In this document: positions 8,968 to 17,109 of the stretch, piece by piece
How the letters are laid out: each line of letters starts with the position of its first letter
Position numbering within the stretch: position 1 is the stretch's first letter
Assembly: GCF_003114815.1 (NCBI RefSeq)
Contig: NZ_BFAZ01000009.1
Span: forward strand, 1,426,001 to 1,490,000
Source: Leptospira ellinghausenii
GTDB taxonomy: Bacteria > Spirochaetota > Leptospiria > Leptospirales > Leptospiraceae
Length of the DNA stretch: 64,000 nucleotides
Reading direction: 5' to 3'
The notes under the pieces: model-generated
Told to the model about the DNA's origin: nothing
What the model saw: the letters and a program-made list of their open reading frames with translations, nothing else
The model's database searches: none
Translations under genes and position numbers: made by a program

Positions 8968-9705
8968 TCATTTTCCTCTGAGTGTGATTGGTTTTTCCGA
9001 CTTGGAACGTAGTTTCATATTTAAAAATTCTACGATCACGGAAAAACTCATCGCAAAATAGATATATCCTTTCGGTATATGGAACTTTAGTCCTTCACCT
9101 AATAGAGCTACACCAATTAAAATCAAAAAACTAAGAGCAAGGATTTTGATGGTAGGGTGTTTGTCTACAAAGTCAGAGATACTCCCACTCGATAATAACA
9201 TAAATCCAACTGATAATACCACAGCTGTAATCATTATAGTCAGTTGGTCTGTCATTCCAACAGCGGTGATCACTGAATCCAATGAAAAGACAACATCCAA
9301 AATTAAAATCTGAAGGATCACTTGGGTGAAAGAAATTTGTTTTTTGGAATCATCACCGACAATTGAGTCACCTTCCAATTTGTGATGGATTTCTGTTGTG
9401 GATTTTGCGATGAGAAAAAGTCCACCTAAGATGAGTATGATGTCTCTGCCACTGATTGTTTGTTCAATGATCGTAAATAGTGGAGTGGTGAGTTTCATGA
9501 TAAACGATAGGGAAAATAAAAGTAAAATTCGAGTTCCCATTGCAAGTATCAATCCAATTTGCCTTGCTTTTTTTTGTTTGGATTTGGGTAACCTGGAGGA
9601 AAGGATCGAAATAAAAATAATGTTATCAATGCCCAATACGATTTCCAAGGAAGTTAAGGTGAGTAGGGCAAGCCAAAGTGATGGATCAGAAAGATAAACT
9701 ATCAT
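8968..9705 (-). CDS. TerC-family integral membrane protein
   Basis: About 245 residues with seven predicted membrane helices. The TerC signatures are the acidic motif GIDNIIFIS near the N-terminus and DVVFSLDSV in the second half, both containing membrane-embedded aspartates. Relatives are linked to tellurite resistance and to manganese or calcium export; the substrate here is unknown. The frame can extend to a TTG at 9717, but ATG 9705 is the natural start. The gene lies upstream of, and overlaps, the DUF1569 gene. Confidence 0.88.
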   Translation of the reverse strand: MIVYLSDPSLWLALLTLTSLEIVLGIDNIIFISILSSRLPKSKQKKARQIGLILAMGTRILLLFSLSFIMKLTTPLFTIIEQTISGRDIILILGGLFLIAKSTTEIHHKLEGDSIVGDDSKKQISFTQVILQILILDVVFSLDSVITAVGMTDQLTIMITAVVLSVGFMLLSSGSISDFVDKHPTIKILALSFLILIGVALLGEGLKFHIPKGYIYFAMSFSVIVEFLNMKLRSKSEKPITLRGK

Positions 9706-9768
9706 AACAAGACCCAAACTGATCTAAGGAAAACTAGAATCAATCGAATTCTTGGGTTTAGAATTTGC

Positions 9769-11211
9769 TTAGAGTTCATTTCTTCGAAAAAAATACCATC
9801 CTTCACATTCTTTAGCGATGCTCACATCCTTCCATGTTTTCAAATTTTCTTTGTTTTCCGTCACCCCCCATTGAAAAGAATCAAAGGATTGATTTTTGAA
9901 ATCTCCATCCCAAGAGGTATTAGCAATCCAAGGGTAGTACACACCGTCTTTTGTGAAAGGAACGAGAGTCCACTGTTTGTTAGAAAACGCATAACTGTAT
10001 TTGATGGGCCAGTAGGTGGCGGCACCTGGAATTTTTGGATCAAACTCTGACAAACACTCCATTCGGTGTTTTCGTTTTTCCTCACCTTCTCTCACTTTGG
10101 CGACAAGTTCTGAATGTTTTCCGAGATAAAACAAAAAACAAGCAACTGACAACACAATTGGAATTCCAAAACGGAATAAGGGAATCCGTTCCAAAATCCG
10201 AGAGCTAAAAAATAAAATTCCAAAAGGTAAAAAATACAGATAACGTATGTTAAGTTCTGTTTCGATGAGGAATAAAAAAAATACAGTGATGAAAGGGGAT
10301 AAAAACAAAATCAAAGTAAGAAAAAAATCCTTCTTTTGATCCTTTACCAATGAAATGAATAGGTAAAAAATTCCGATCACCAAATACCATTGGAACCACT
10401 CCGAGAGGAGAGGATGTTTTGAAACGGATTGTACGAGACCTTGCCAAACTACACTTGGATCTAAGACAATGGAATGGAAGGTAGAATTGAATTTGGAGAA
10501 TAACTGTAAATTGTTTGTGCCGATGGTTCCAATTCCGAAAAAACGAAGTCCTTTCCCGATGGATTTTGCTAGATACATTCCCAACAAACCGATGCTCAAT
10601 GGTCCAATGCTTTTCCAGCGTAAATGAAAGACAGCATAACAAATCAAAAAAGGAGCGATGTTGACAAAAAACCAATACTCCGATACCCAAACCATGGTCA
10701 TGAGGAATAAAAATGGAAACCAAACCTTACCATTTGTTTGTTTCCATTGTTCCAATAAAACCAATGTCCATGTTGCAAAAAATAAGATCATGGCATGGAA
10801 CCCTGGTAAATAAAATTGCCCTAATAAATTGGGGTCGTAACCTGCGAAAACCAAAAACCCAAGAGCCACTAAGTAGGAGTATCGTTTTGGCATTCCTAGT
10901 TGTTTGGCAAAAGTAAAGGGCAAAACAAAGGAAATAAATCCAAAAACTAAATGGAACCCATACAGAGAGGGAACTATAGGAAATAACAAAATTCCGATGA
11001 GAATCTCTGGAAAAAGATAGGTACAAGGGGGAAGGTTCCAACCACGAATGCCACCAAAACCCCCAGTCCAAAAATCCCGCGCAAACAAATACGGATATAA
11101 AACATCACTATCTGTTCCTTCTCCCAAATGGTTTTCATACACAACATCATAGAACAGATGAAAGCTGGCAAAGAGAACCAAAAGGAAAAGGATTGGTTTT
11201 AGGATTCGCAT
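9769..11211 (-). CDS. Polytopic membrane protein of unknown function
   Basis: A 480-residue protein with about ten to twelve hydrophobic helices over residues 1-370 and a hydrophilic, probably extracytoplasmic C-terminal domain rich in Trp and Tyr. I do not recognise a family with certainty. The many-helix-plus-soluble-tail layout resembles membrane glycosyltransferases, and an acidic pair follows the first helix, but I see no diagnostic motif. ATG 11211 overlaps the TGA of the pseudouridine synthase gene (TGATG), so the two are coupled. Confidence 0.75.
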   Translation of the reverse strand: MRILKPILFLLVLFASFHLFYDVVYENHLGEGTDSDVLYPYLFARDFWTGGFGGIRGWNLPPCTYLFPEILIGILLFPIVPSLYGFHLVFGFISFVLPFTFAKQLGMPKRYSYLVALGFLVFAGYDPNLLGQFYLPGFHAMILFFATWTLVLLEQWKQTNGKVWFPFLFLMTMVWVSEYWFFVNIAPFLICYAVFHLRWKSIGPLSIGLLGMYLAKSIGKGLRFFGIGTIGTNNLQLFSKFNSTFHSIVLDPSVVWQGLVQSVSKHPLLSEWFQWYLVIGIFYLFISLVKDQKKDFFLTLILFLSPFITVFFLFLIETELNIRYLYFLPFGILFFSSRILERIPLFRFGIPIVLSVACFLFYLGKHSELVAKVREGEEKRKHRMECLSEFDPKIPGAATYWPIKYSYAFSNKQWTLVPFTKDGVYYPWIANTSWDGDFKNQSFDSFQWGVTENKENLKTWKDVSIAKECEGWYFFRRNEL

Positions 11212-12149
11212 CAATAACTAGGGCATTTTCGTTCAAAGATTTTAAATCGTTCTGGAAACTCTAGTTCCACAACAATTCGTTTGTCTGTCACAAAAGGATG
11301 AGGGAAATCTAATTTTTTGGCAAAGAGAAGAAGTCCGTATTGTGTGTAATCTTTTGCTGACCTTGAGTACAAACTGTCCCCAACCACCGGGCATCCTATT
11401 TTTGCCATATGAACACGGATTTGGTGGGTACGACCTGTCTCAAGTCCTAGTTTCATCAAACTAAACTTTCTCCCTGTTTGGGTTTGGACAATTTTTTCTG
11501 TTTTGTAATGTGTGATAGCCATTCTTCCATCTTCTCTAACACACATCTTCACTCGTTCTACAGGATGGCGGCCAATCGGCATTTGAATCGTGCCTTCGGC
11601 TTCTACGGGTGCTTGTAATACCCAAGCATAGTACGTTTTATCCACAAGACGATCTTGGAAGAGTTTAGACAATGCTGCATGTGCTCTGTCTGTTTTGGCA
11701 ATGATGAGAACCCCTTCTGTTGGTTTGTCCAATCGATGGACAATACCTGGACGGCGTTCACCACCAGTACCAGATAAGTTCTTAAATTGGTGGAGGAGTC
11801 CATTCACAAGAGAAGGCGAATCGTCACCAGGCCCACTGTGGCAAGCGATCCCCGCTTTTTTATGGATCACCATAAACTCTTCTTCATCATACAAAACAGG
11901 GATATCCATTGGGATGGGTTCCAATCGAGATGGTGGTCTTGCGATGACATCCACCACATACTCTTCTCCTAAAGTCACCTTATAGCCGTTTTTATGGACA
12001 ACTTGGTCCTTTGTTTTGTTTGTTACAAAGCCAGAATCGATCCATTTTTGAACGGTAGAACGGCTAAGATCGTCTCCAGCGTTGTCTTTTAGGAAAACGT
12101 CTAAGCGACTTTGGTCATAATCTTCGGAAACAGTTACAAATATTTGCAT
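11211..12149 (-). CDS. RluA-family 23S rRNA pseudouridine synthase
   Basis: A 312-residue enzyme with an N-terminal S4 RNA-binding domain (about 14-75) and a pseudouridine synthase domain. The catalytic aspartate is in PGIVHRLDKPTEGVLI, the RluA-family signature, and GRTHQIRVHMA is the second conserved block. Length and the S4 domain fit RluD-like members. It isomerises uridines in rRNA in the cytoplasm; the exact sites cannot be assigned. Divergent from loa22 with a 59-bp gap, and first gene of a pair with the membrane protein. Confidence 0.9.
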   Translation of the reverse strand: MQIFVTVSEDYDQSRLDVFLKDNAGDDLSRSTVQKWIDSGFVTNKTKDQVVHKNGYKVTLGEEYVVDVIARPPSRLEPIPMDIPVLYDEEEFMVIHKKAGIACHSGPGDDSPSLVNGLLHQFKNLSGTGGERRPGIVHRLDKPTEGVLIIAKTDRAHAALSKLFQDRLVDKTYYAWVLQAPVEAEGTIQMPIGRHPVERVKMCVREDGRMAITHYKTEKIVQTQTGRKFSLMKLGLETGRTHQIRVHMAKIGCPVVGDSLYSRSAKDYTQYGLLLFAKKLDFPHPFVTDKRIVVELEFPERFKIFERKCPSY

Positions 12150-12208
12150 TTTCGGTTGTTATCTAATGAAAAGAACTAAACTATGGAAACATTAAGGTAG
12201 GTCAACTG

Positions 12209-12775
12209 ATGAAAAAAGGATTTTTTTTAAGCCTCATCCTCCTCGTAGGTCTTTCTATTTCATTCACGAACTGTTCGTCTTCTGAAGAAAAAGAAACTCC
12301 AAAAGAAACGTCCACAACTACGGACAACACAACTGCAGTTTCTTCCAGAGATCTCAATGGAGCTCTTTTGGACGAAATCAACGTAGCACTCAAAGACTAC
12401 CGTTACCCAGATGGCGTTCGTCGCAGAGGATTTAGCTACAAACAAGCTGACATCCAAGCAGAAGATTTCAAAACTTGGGCAAAAGACAATGTTGCTTACA
12501 TCAAAGACGCTCTTGCAAAACTTCCTGACAGTTATGCAATCGAAATCACTGGTCACGCAGATGCTTCTGGTCCAGAAGAAGCGGAAGGTGCTAAAAAAGG
12601 AAACGGTTACTACTCACAAATCCGTTCTGATGCTGTAAAAGCAGCACTTGTAAAACAAGGGATCCCTGCAGAAAGAATTGTCACAAAAGCAGCTGGTTCT
12701 TCTAAACCAATTTCTGGTTTTGATGAAAAAGACGCGATCAACCGTCGTGTGACATTCCAAGTTGTTTCTAAATAA
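12209..12775 (+). CDS. loa22: OmpA-family lipoprotein, Loa22-like
   Basis: A 188-residue lipoprotein: signal peptide ending SFTNC (Cys22), a Ser/Thr/Glu-rich linker, then an OmpA-like peptidoglycan-binding domain (about 85-186). Long stretches match what I recall of Loa22, for example RYPDG, GFSYK, LPDSYA.EITGH, EGAKKGN and KQGIPA.RIVTKAAGSS. Loa22 is an abundant surface lipoprotein and virulence factor in pathogenic leptospires; the saprophyte copy presumably anchors the outer membrane to peptidoglycan. AAGGTAGG lies seven bases before ATG. A strong intrinsic terminator follows, so it is monocistronic. Symbol assigned by remembered similarity, not by a search. Confidence 0.9.
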   Translation: MKKGFFLSLILLVGLSISFTNCSSSEEKETPKETSTTTDNTTAVSSRDLNGALLDEINVALKDYRYPDGVRRRGFSYKQADIQAEDFKTWAKDNVAYIKDALAKLPDSYAIEITGHADASGPEEAEGAKKGNGYYSQIRSDAVKAALVKQGIPAERIVTKAAGSSKPISGFDEKDAINRRVTFQVVSK

Positions 12776-12814
12776 GAAATTCTATTTTCTTACCTAGAGA
12801 CCTTTCTCTAAATG

Positions 12815-12840
12815 AAGCCCACCATTTGGTGGGTTTTTTT
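12815..12840 (+). terminator. Intrinsic terminator of loa22
   Basis: Stem CCCACC/GGTGGG closed by ATTT and followed by seven T residues, 40 bases after the loa22 stop. Confidence 0.88.
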
Positions 12841-12888
12841 ATGTCCGGAAAATGGGTTTGGATCAATTGAATGGGTTGTTAAAAATTT

Positions 12889-13002
12889 CGGGCGCCTCGC
12901 AATGGTTATGCGAATCAAAATTTTACGATCACCGACCGCGCTATCCGCTCCAATCTTTCCCTCAAGGGAAAGGATTTCCGCTTCTATCGCTGGCGCTGGG
13001 GG
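12889..13002. repeat. GC-richer structured intergenic element, possible interspersed repeat
   Basis: About 114 bases of visibly higher GC than the flanks, with no coding potential that I trust. It begins with GGGCGCC and ends with TGGCGC, contains CGCA...TGCG and a perfect TTTCCCT-CA-AGGGAAA hairpin (about 12957-12972), and has several GCG and CCGC words rare elsewhere in the window. Ends and internal pairing suggest a small non-autonomous repeat or a structured RNA. I see no second copy here, so the repeat status is inferred. Confidence 0.4.
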
Positions 13003-13014
13003 AATAAAACATAA

Positions 13015-13554
13015 ATGTCAGACGCAAGATTATTTTGGATCAAAAAGGGATATGAATTCGTTTCCATCTATGGTTTTGAGAAATTAAAAATCGAAAAACT
13101 AGCAAGAGTCATGGAAAAACCAAAATCCTCATTCTATTATTTATTTGTCGATTTGGAAAACTATACAAAACATTTGTTGGATTTTCATTTTCAACAATGC
13201 CTCCATATCTCTCAAAAAGAGTCTCTATGTGAAACCATTGACCCCGGTTTAGTCGAAATTTTAACTGAACATAAAATAGATCTTTTGTTCAATAAACAAT
13301 TGAGAATCCATCGTCAGAATCCAAACTTTAATGAAGTGATCATCAAAACAGATGAAATTGTCATCATTCCATTTTTAAATATTTGGAAGAATGATTTAAA
13401 ATTAGAAATGTCTGAGTCTCAATGGAATGGATTATTCTCGTTAGCCTTGGAAAATTTTTATCTTCAAATTCATATTGAGATTTTAACAGAGATTTGGCTT
13501 AGAGAATATTTTTCTAATTTAAAATCTGTAATATTGAATATCGCTGGGAAATAA
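13015..13554 (+). CDS. TetR-like transcriptional regulator
   Basis: A 179-residue, probably all-helical protein. Residues about 15-50 read as a TetR-type helix-turn-helix: FEKLKIEKLARVMEKPKSSF followed by YYLF, matching the usual T-V-x-x-I-A...G-V-S-K-G-T-F-Y-x-H-F pattern with lower conservation. The C-terminal part is a variable ligand domain with no motif I recognise. The start lies directly after the GC-richer element and has a poor ribosome site. A 14-bp perfect palindrome begins at its stop codon and precedes the next gene, a candidate operator. Confidence 0.6.
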   Translation: MSDARLFWIKKGYEFVSIYGFEKLKIEKLARVMEKPKSSFYYLFVDLENYTKHLLDFHFQQCLHISQKESLCETIDPGLVEILTEHKIDLLFNKQLRIHRQNPNFNEVIIKTDEIVIIPFLNIWKNDLKLEMSESQWNGLFSLALENFYLQIHIEILTEIWLREYFSNLKSVILNIAGK

Positions 13555-13582
13555 TCACTGTACGAGACCGTACAGTGATTAT
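13551..13582. promoter_or_regulatory. 14-bp perfect inverted repeat, candidate TetR operator or terminator
   Basis: ATAATCACTGTACG (13551-13564) pairs perfectly with CGTACAGTGATTAT (13569-13582) across a four-base AGAC spacer. It contains the TAA stop of the TetR-like gene and lies about 80 bases before the next start. No T-run follows, so it is a poor intrinsic terminator; ACTGTACG-CGTACAGT symmetry is typical of TetR operators. Confidence 0.5.
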
Positions 13583-13663
13583 CTCAAGTATCATAAATAT
13601 TCGATTGAGATTTTTCTGAAATTTTTCCTATTTAGTTTATAAATTTAAATTGAAAGGATTTTT

Positions 13664-14083
13664 ATGACTCTTGAATTTCAAAAATTTTATCTTAAGGTAA
13701 CAGCTGTCGTCATCGCCTTGTTTGCTCCTGTATTCTTTTTGGGGACTATGCCGGAAACCTCTGAGCTTGCTAGACTAACATTGGATTTGTTGAGTTGGCC
13801 AATTGATGGAAAGACAACTTATTCATCGCCCGATACAAGGTTTTTATCTGCCTTAACCGGTGGATTTTTATTAGGATGGGGAGTGAATGTATGGATGTTG
13901 ACTCATTTCGTTTATGATAAAGCTCCAAATGAAGTGAGAATTTCTGTTCTAATTGGTTTGATTTCATGGTTTTTTTTAGACAGTGCAGGATCAATTGCAT
14001 CAGGTAATATCTCGAATGCAATATTCAATGTTTTAGTATTGTTAGTTGCAGTCGGCCCTTTATGGGTATCCGCTAAAAAGTAA
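13664..14083 (+). CDS. Small integral membrane protein of unknown function
   Basis: A 139-residue protein with about four hydrophobic helices (about 8-28, 62-82, 92-110, 115-134). I do not recognise its family. It follows the TetR-like gene and the palindrome in the same direction, so it may be that regulator's target. GAAAGGA lies about nine bases before the ATG. Confidence 0.65.
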   Translation: MTLEFQKFYLKVTAVVIALFAPVFFLGTMPETSELARLTLDLLSWPIDGKTTYSSPDTRFLSALTGGFLLGWGVNVWMLTHFVYDKAPNEVRISVLIGLISWFFLDSAGSIASGNISNAIFNVLVLLVAVGPLWVSAKK

Positions 14084-14211
14084 TTCGATTTGTCTTCTTT
14101 TCGAATATTAGCGAAGAGAAGGCTTAATCTCCGAATGAATTTTGGAAATTAAATGAACCAAATTTTCAAAAATTAATTTCATGATTTTCATTCTTAATCC
14201 ATAGTTTCAAT

Positions 14212-14733
14212 ATGTTTCAGTCAATCGAAGAATACATTGAGTCTTTACCGGAAGGCAAAAAAGAATCCTTTCTCAAATTGCGAAGTGTCGTGAAAAAAAA
14301 TCTGCCAAAAGGATTTGAAGAGACCTTCCAATACAATATGATTGGGTATGTAGTTCCAAAAAAAATCTATCCTGCTGGATACCATGCCAACCCAGAACTT
14401 GCCCTACCGTTTCTCTACATTGCTTTGCAGAAAAGTGGACTTGCTTTGTATCATATGGGGATTTATGCGGATCCAACTCTATTAAAATGGTTCCAAGCGG
14501 AATACCCGAAACAATCTCATTCCAAATTGGATATGGGGAAAAGTTGCATTCGGTTCAAAAAATCGGAAGACATCCCTTGGAAACTCATTGGTGAACTTTT
14601 ACAAAAGATGAACCCCAAAGATTGGATCACCTTATATGAAGCCAATCTCAACGGGAAAAAACCGAGGGAAGACAAAACGAAAAAGAAGATGGCGAAGAAA
14701 GTAGCTTCTAAAAAGAAAAATTTAAATCAATAA
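14212..14733 (+). CDS. DUF1801-family protein with Lys-rich tail
   Basis: A 173-residue protein resembling DUF1801 (YdhG-like): an N-terminal YIESLPEG segment, FEETFQYNMIGY, and LYHMGIY in the core. Members are small soluble proteins of unclear function, sometimes linked to iron or stress genes. The last 25 residues are nearly all Lys, Ala and Ser, a nucleic-acid-binding-like tail. Single gene with intergenic flanks. Confidence 0.72.
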   Translation: MFQSIEEYIESLPEGKKESFLKLRSVVKKNLPKGFEETFQYNMIGYVVPKKIYPAGYHANPELALPFLYIALQKSGLALYHMGIYADPTLLKWFQAEYPKQSHSKLDMGKSCIRFKKSEDIPWKLIGELLQKMNPKDWITLYEANLNGKKPREDKTKKKMAKKVASKKKNLNQ

Positions 14734-14813
14734 GATGATAACTATTCTTTTGATTTGGTAAGGTAATGATTTAAACCTACTGTAGCATTATGTTTAAAAA
14801 ATTGAGACATTAA

Positions 14814-14984
14814 TTTGGAATCGAAATTGGCATTGGATTGAACCAGATTTCGAATGAGCTAGTCAATGCACCGAAGCAGTTTTTAGAATTAAAAAGCGCC
14901 GGACATTTTCCTTATGAAGAACCAGGTGTAAGTATGTTAAAAGAATCTGTAACAAAATTTATATTATATTTAAATCCAAAATGA
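14814..14984 (+). pseudogene. Alpha/beta-hydrolase C-terminal remnant
   Basis: An open 56-codon stretch, preceded by an in-frame stop and lacking a start, encodes a sequence resembling the C-terminus of alpha/beta hydrolases. SAGHFPYEEPG contains the catalytic-histidine motif (GHFP-EEP), and VTKFILYLNPK reads as the last helix. Everything upstream that would hold the nucleophile is missing; the 80 bases before it are not recognisably coding. Best read as a decayed gene fragment next to the broken DUF3147 gene. Confidence 0.55.
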
Positions 14985-15064
14985 GAATCATATTATTTCC
15001 CTTTTTAACTCAAAAAGGATTGGCAATTGTGATCCTTGTAATGGTGTTCTCGTCATGTACTTAA
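14981..15064 (+). other. 27-codon frame resembling a truncated lipoprotein signal peptide
   Basis: ATG 14981 overlaps the hydrolase remnant stop as ATGA and opens a frame reading a hydrophobic segment and FSSC, then stop. It looks like a lipoprotein signal with nothing attached. It overlaps the start of the DUF3147 gene by ten bases. It may be a leader ORF or decay debris; I do not claim that it is translated. Confidence 0.25.
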
Positions 15065-15405
15065 TTTTTAAATATTTAATTACGGCAGCTCTTGTTGTCT
15101 TCATCTCGGAAGTCGCCAAACGAAACGACCGATTAGGAAGTTTGATAGCTTAACTTCCTTTTGTAAAAATTTTAACACTTGTTTGGTTAATAATGGAAAA
15201 TGTACCAAATCAAAAAATATCGAATCATGCATATTATACTTTTTGGTTTGTGATTCCCACCTTACCAATGTTTTTAATATTTCCTCGACTCAATCAATGG
15301 GTTGGATTCTGGACTTCCTTATTTGTAAGTATTTTATTGACAATATTTCTATTTTATTTGTTCCAAATGATTTTGAGTCGTTTTGGCATCCATTTGTTTG
15401 ATTAA
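15055..15405 (+). pseudogene. DUF3147-like membrane protein gene interrupted by one TAA codon
   Basis: Frame +1 from ATG 15055 reads a DUF3147-like protein of 116 codons with three or four membrane helices: SEVAKRNDRLGSLIA, then TAA at 15151-15153, then LPFVKILTLVWL through VGFWTSL and LFYLFQMILSRFGIHLFD. Family members carry Ser at the stop position (SLIASLP), so TCA to TAA is a one-base change. No frameshift is present. A downstream fragment could start at ATG 15193 but would lack the first helices. Most likely a recently inactivated gene. Confidence 0.75.
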
Positions 15406-15465
15406 AACTTTTGATTTTCAAAACTTTTTATAAACTTACAAATCTTATCGTTTTGTCTAAAGATT

Positions 15466-15933
15466 ATGAAAGTTGAATATTTTACAAAGTGGGAAAAAGA
15501 CTCCCATTTAATCATCACTCGATTGACTGGTTTTGTAACAGAATTGGATGTTAAGGAATGGGAACTTGGATTAAACCAAGTGTTTCAAGATTTACCGAAA
15601 GGAACCAAGTTTAAAATGTTTGTCAATTTACATGGTCTAAACCCTAGTTCTGTAACTGCACATAAAGCCTATCGAAGTGTAATTCCACTTTTGCTTAGTC
15701 AGTATGGATGGAGGATTGGGTATTTGGATTTGTTTGAAGAGGCAAATGATTTGACTACTTCAAAAACAAATGATAGCGAATGTTATGCGGCTGTACATTG
15801 CCACCAAGACGGTTATAAAATCCAAGAGTATGAAAGAAGATTTGGAAAGGGAAATGAACATTTTTATGAAGATCCCGTATTCTCTGAAGCTTGGATTCGT
15901 AGCTATGAATACCCAACATTTGTTTCTTCTTGA
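15466..15933 (+). CDS. Hypothetical soluble protein
   Basis: A 155-residue protein without signal peptide or membrane segment. The N-terminal half alternates short beta and alpha segments (LIITRLTGFVTELDVKEW, then KFKMFVNLHGL) in a way reminiscent of STAS or SpoIIAA-like folds, but no phospho-site motif is evident. The C-terminal part is rich in Tyr, Glu and Phe. Family not recognised. Flanked by intergenic gaps of 60 and 100 bp. Confidence 0.6.
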   Translation: MKVEYFTKWEKDSHLIITRLTGFVTELDVKEWELGLNQVFQDLPKGTKFKMFVNLHGLNPSSVTAHKAYRSVIPLLLSQYGWRIGYLDLFEEANDLTTSKTNDSECYAAVHCHQDGYKIQEYERRFGKGNEHFYEDPVFSEAWIRSYEYPTFVSS

Positions 15934-16033
15934 AACGAATGGAAACAACCACAAAAATTGATAGAAATCAAACGAATTCCTCGGATATCTTTTGATTTGG
16001 ATCAAAAAATCCATCTGAATTGAGGAACTAAAA

Positions 16034-16432
16034 ATGAAACTAAATGTATTGATGCCGACTAACTTCAAAATTGCCTACCGAAAAGAAATCCAAAACTATA
16101 AGGATAGTTTGTCGCAAAACAATGAATTGGCTGCATGGAGATATTTGGAAAGAGCACATATCATTGGACAATATTATCCAGTTCCTCATACAGGAAGCCA
16201 TTTCCGAATGTTTCTTTTCGGGATTCGGAAAGGAGACCTCAAAGAAATTTATGGTCAATTCATTCGTATGGTCTTTGGTTGGATTGGTAGTTTGTTCAAC
16301 CGAATTCCTGTTGGAAATACGGGAAGTGCATCAGTGCCTATATTTGCACCCATGCCAATTCCTGATGACTTACGATCCCTTCTTCACAATGCAGATACTG
16401 AAGCAAAAGGACTTTCTGGATTCAAAGAATAA
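16034..16432 (+). CDS. DUF3703-family protein
   Basis: A 132-residue protein matching DUF3703: AWRYLERAHIIGQ (about 34-46), TGSHFRMFLFGIRKGD, then GNTGSASVPIF and PMPIPDDL. The conserved His and Arg residues are present. Function of the family is unknown; members are often found beside metal-efflux genes, but here the neighbours are hypotheticals. No membrane segment is certain. AATTGAGGAACT precedes the start with a usable GAGG. Confidence 0.8.
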   Translation: MKLNVLMPTNFKIAYRKEIQNYKDSLSQNNELAAWRYLERAHIIGQYYPVPHTGSHFRMFLFGIRKGDLKEIYGQFIRMVFGWIGSLFNRIPVGNTGSASVPIFAPMPIPDDLRSLLHNADTEAKGLSGFKE

Positions 16433-16453
16433 TTGTTTCGAATCACAATCGTT

Positions 16454-17050
16454 TTACTTTTCTGCGATAAGTAAAAATAAAGAAGCATCTTGGTTCATAA
16501 AAACTTTTTTTTCTTCTAAGATGACTTTTGCGTTAACTGTATGGTATCCGATTGTTTTTAAGATGGATTCCAAATCTTCAAGTAGGAATCCATTATGAAT
16601 TTTTGAATGGGATACTTTTTCATTTTTACAGAAATCTACAATGAATAATTTTCCATTGGGTTTTAAATGGTCATATAGAAATTTTAATATCGATTGAGTA
16701 TCTGGTATATGTAGAAGTACCAAAGACAAAAGGATATTGTCTACAAGGAAAGACTTGTCCAGAGCCATATCGGAAGGGGACATCGTTTTAGCATTTTTAA
16801 TTCCTTGCGATTTGATTTTGAAATTTGCCACATCCAACATAGGAAGGGAGTCATCACACAAGATGACTTGTTTGTAATTGGAACACAATGGTATACCCAA
16901 AAGTCCAGTCCCACATCCAAAATCTAATAATGAACTTTCATTTGTATTGTGAAGAAAAGGTACTAATTTATCTAAAATTCGTTTCGCCAATTGGATACGA
17001 TCATCGGTATCGTATAGTTTGGCCATTTGATCAAAAACATTTGTTTCCAT
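16454..17050 (-). CDS. Class I SAM-dependent methyltransferase
   Basis: A 198-residue cytoplasmic protein with the methyltransferase fold. Motif I is LLDFGCGTGLLGIP (about 41-54); an acidic CDDSLPML end of strand 2 and LSLVLLHIPD (motif IV region) follow. Substrate unknown; the short C-terminal domain suggests a small molecule rather than RNA. Convergent with the DUF3703 gene with 21 bp between. Confidence 0.82.
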   Translation of the reverse strand: METNVFDQMAKLYDTDDRIQLAKRILDKLVPFLHNTNESSLLDFGCGTGLLGIPLCSNYKQVILCDDSLPMLDVANFKIKSQGIKNAKTMSPSDMALDKSFLVDNILLSLVLLHIPDTQSILKFLYDHLKPNGKLFIVDFCKNEKVSHSKIHNGFLLEDLESILKTIGYHTVNAKVILEEKKVFMNQDASLFLLIAEK

Positions 17051-17109
17051 ATTGATTCTGTTTAGACTTGCATTTGTTTCTTGTTGAATTCTTGGAATAC
17101 AACATTTCT

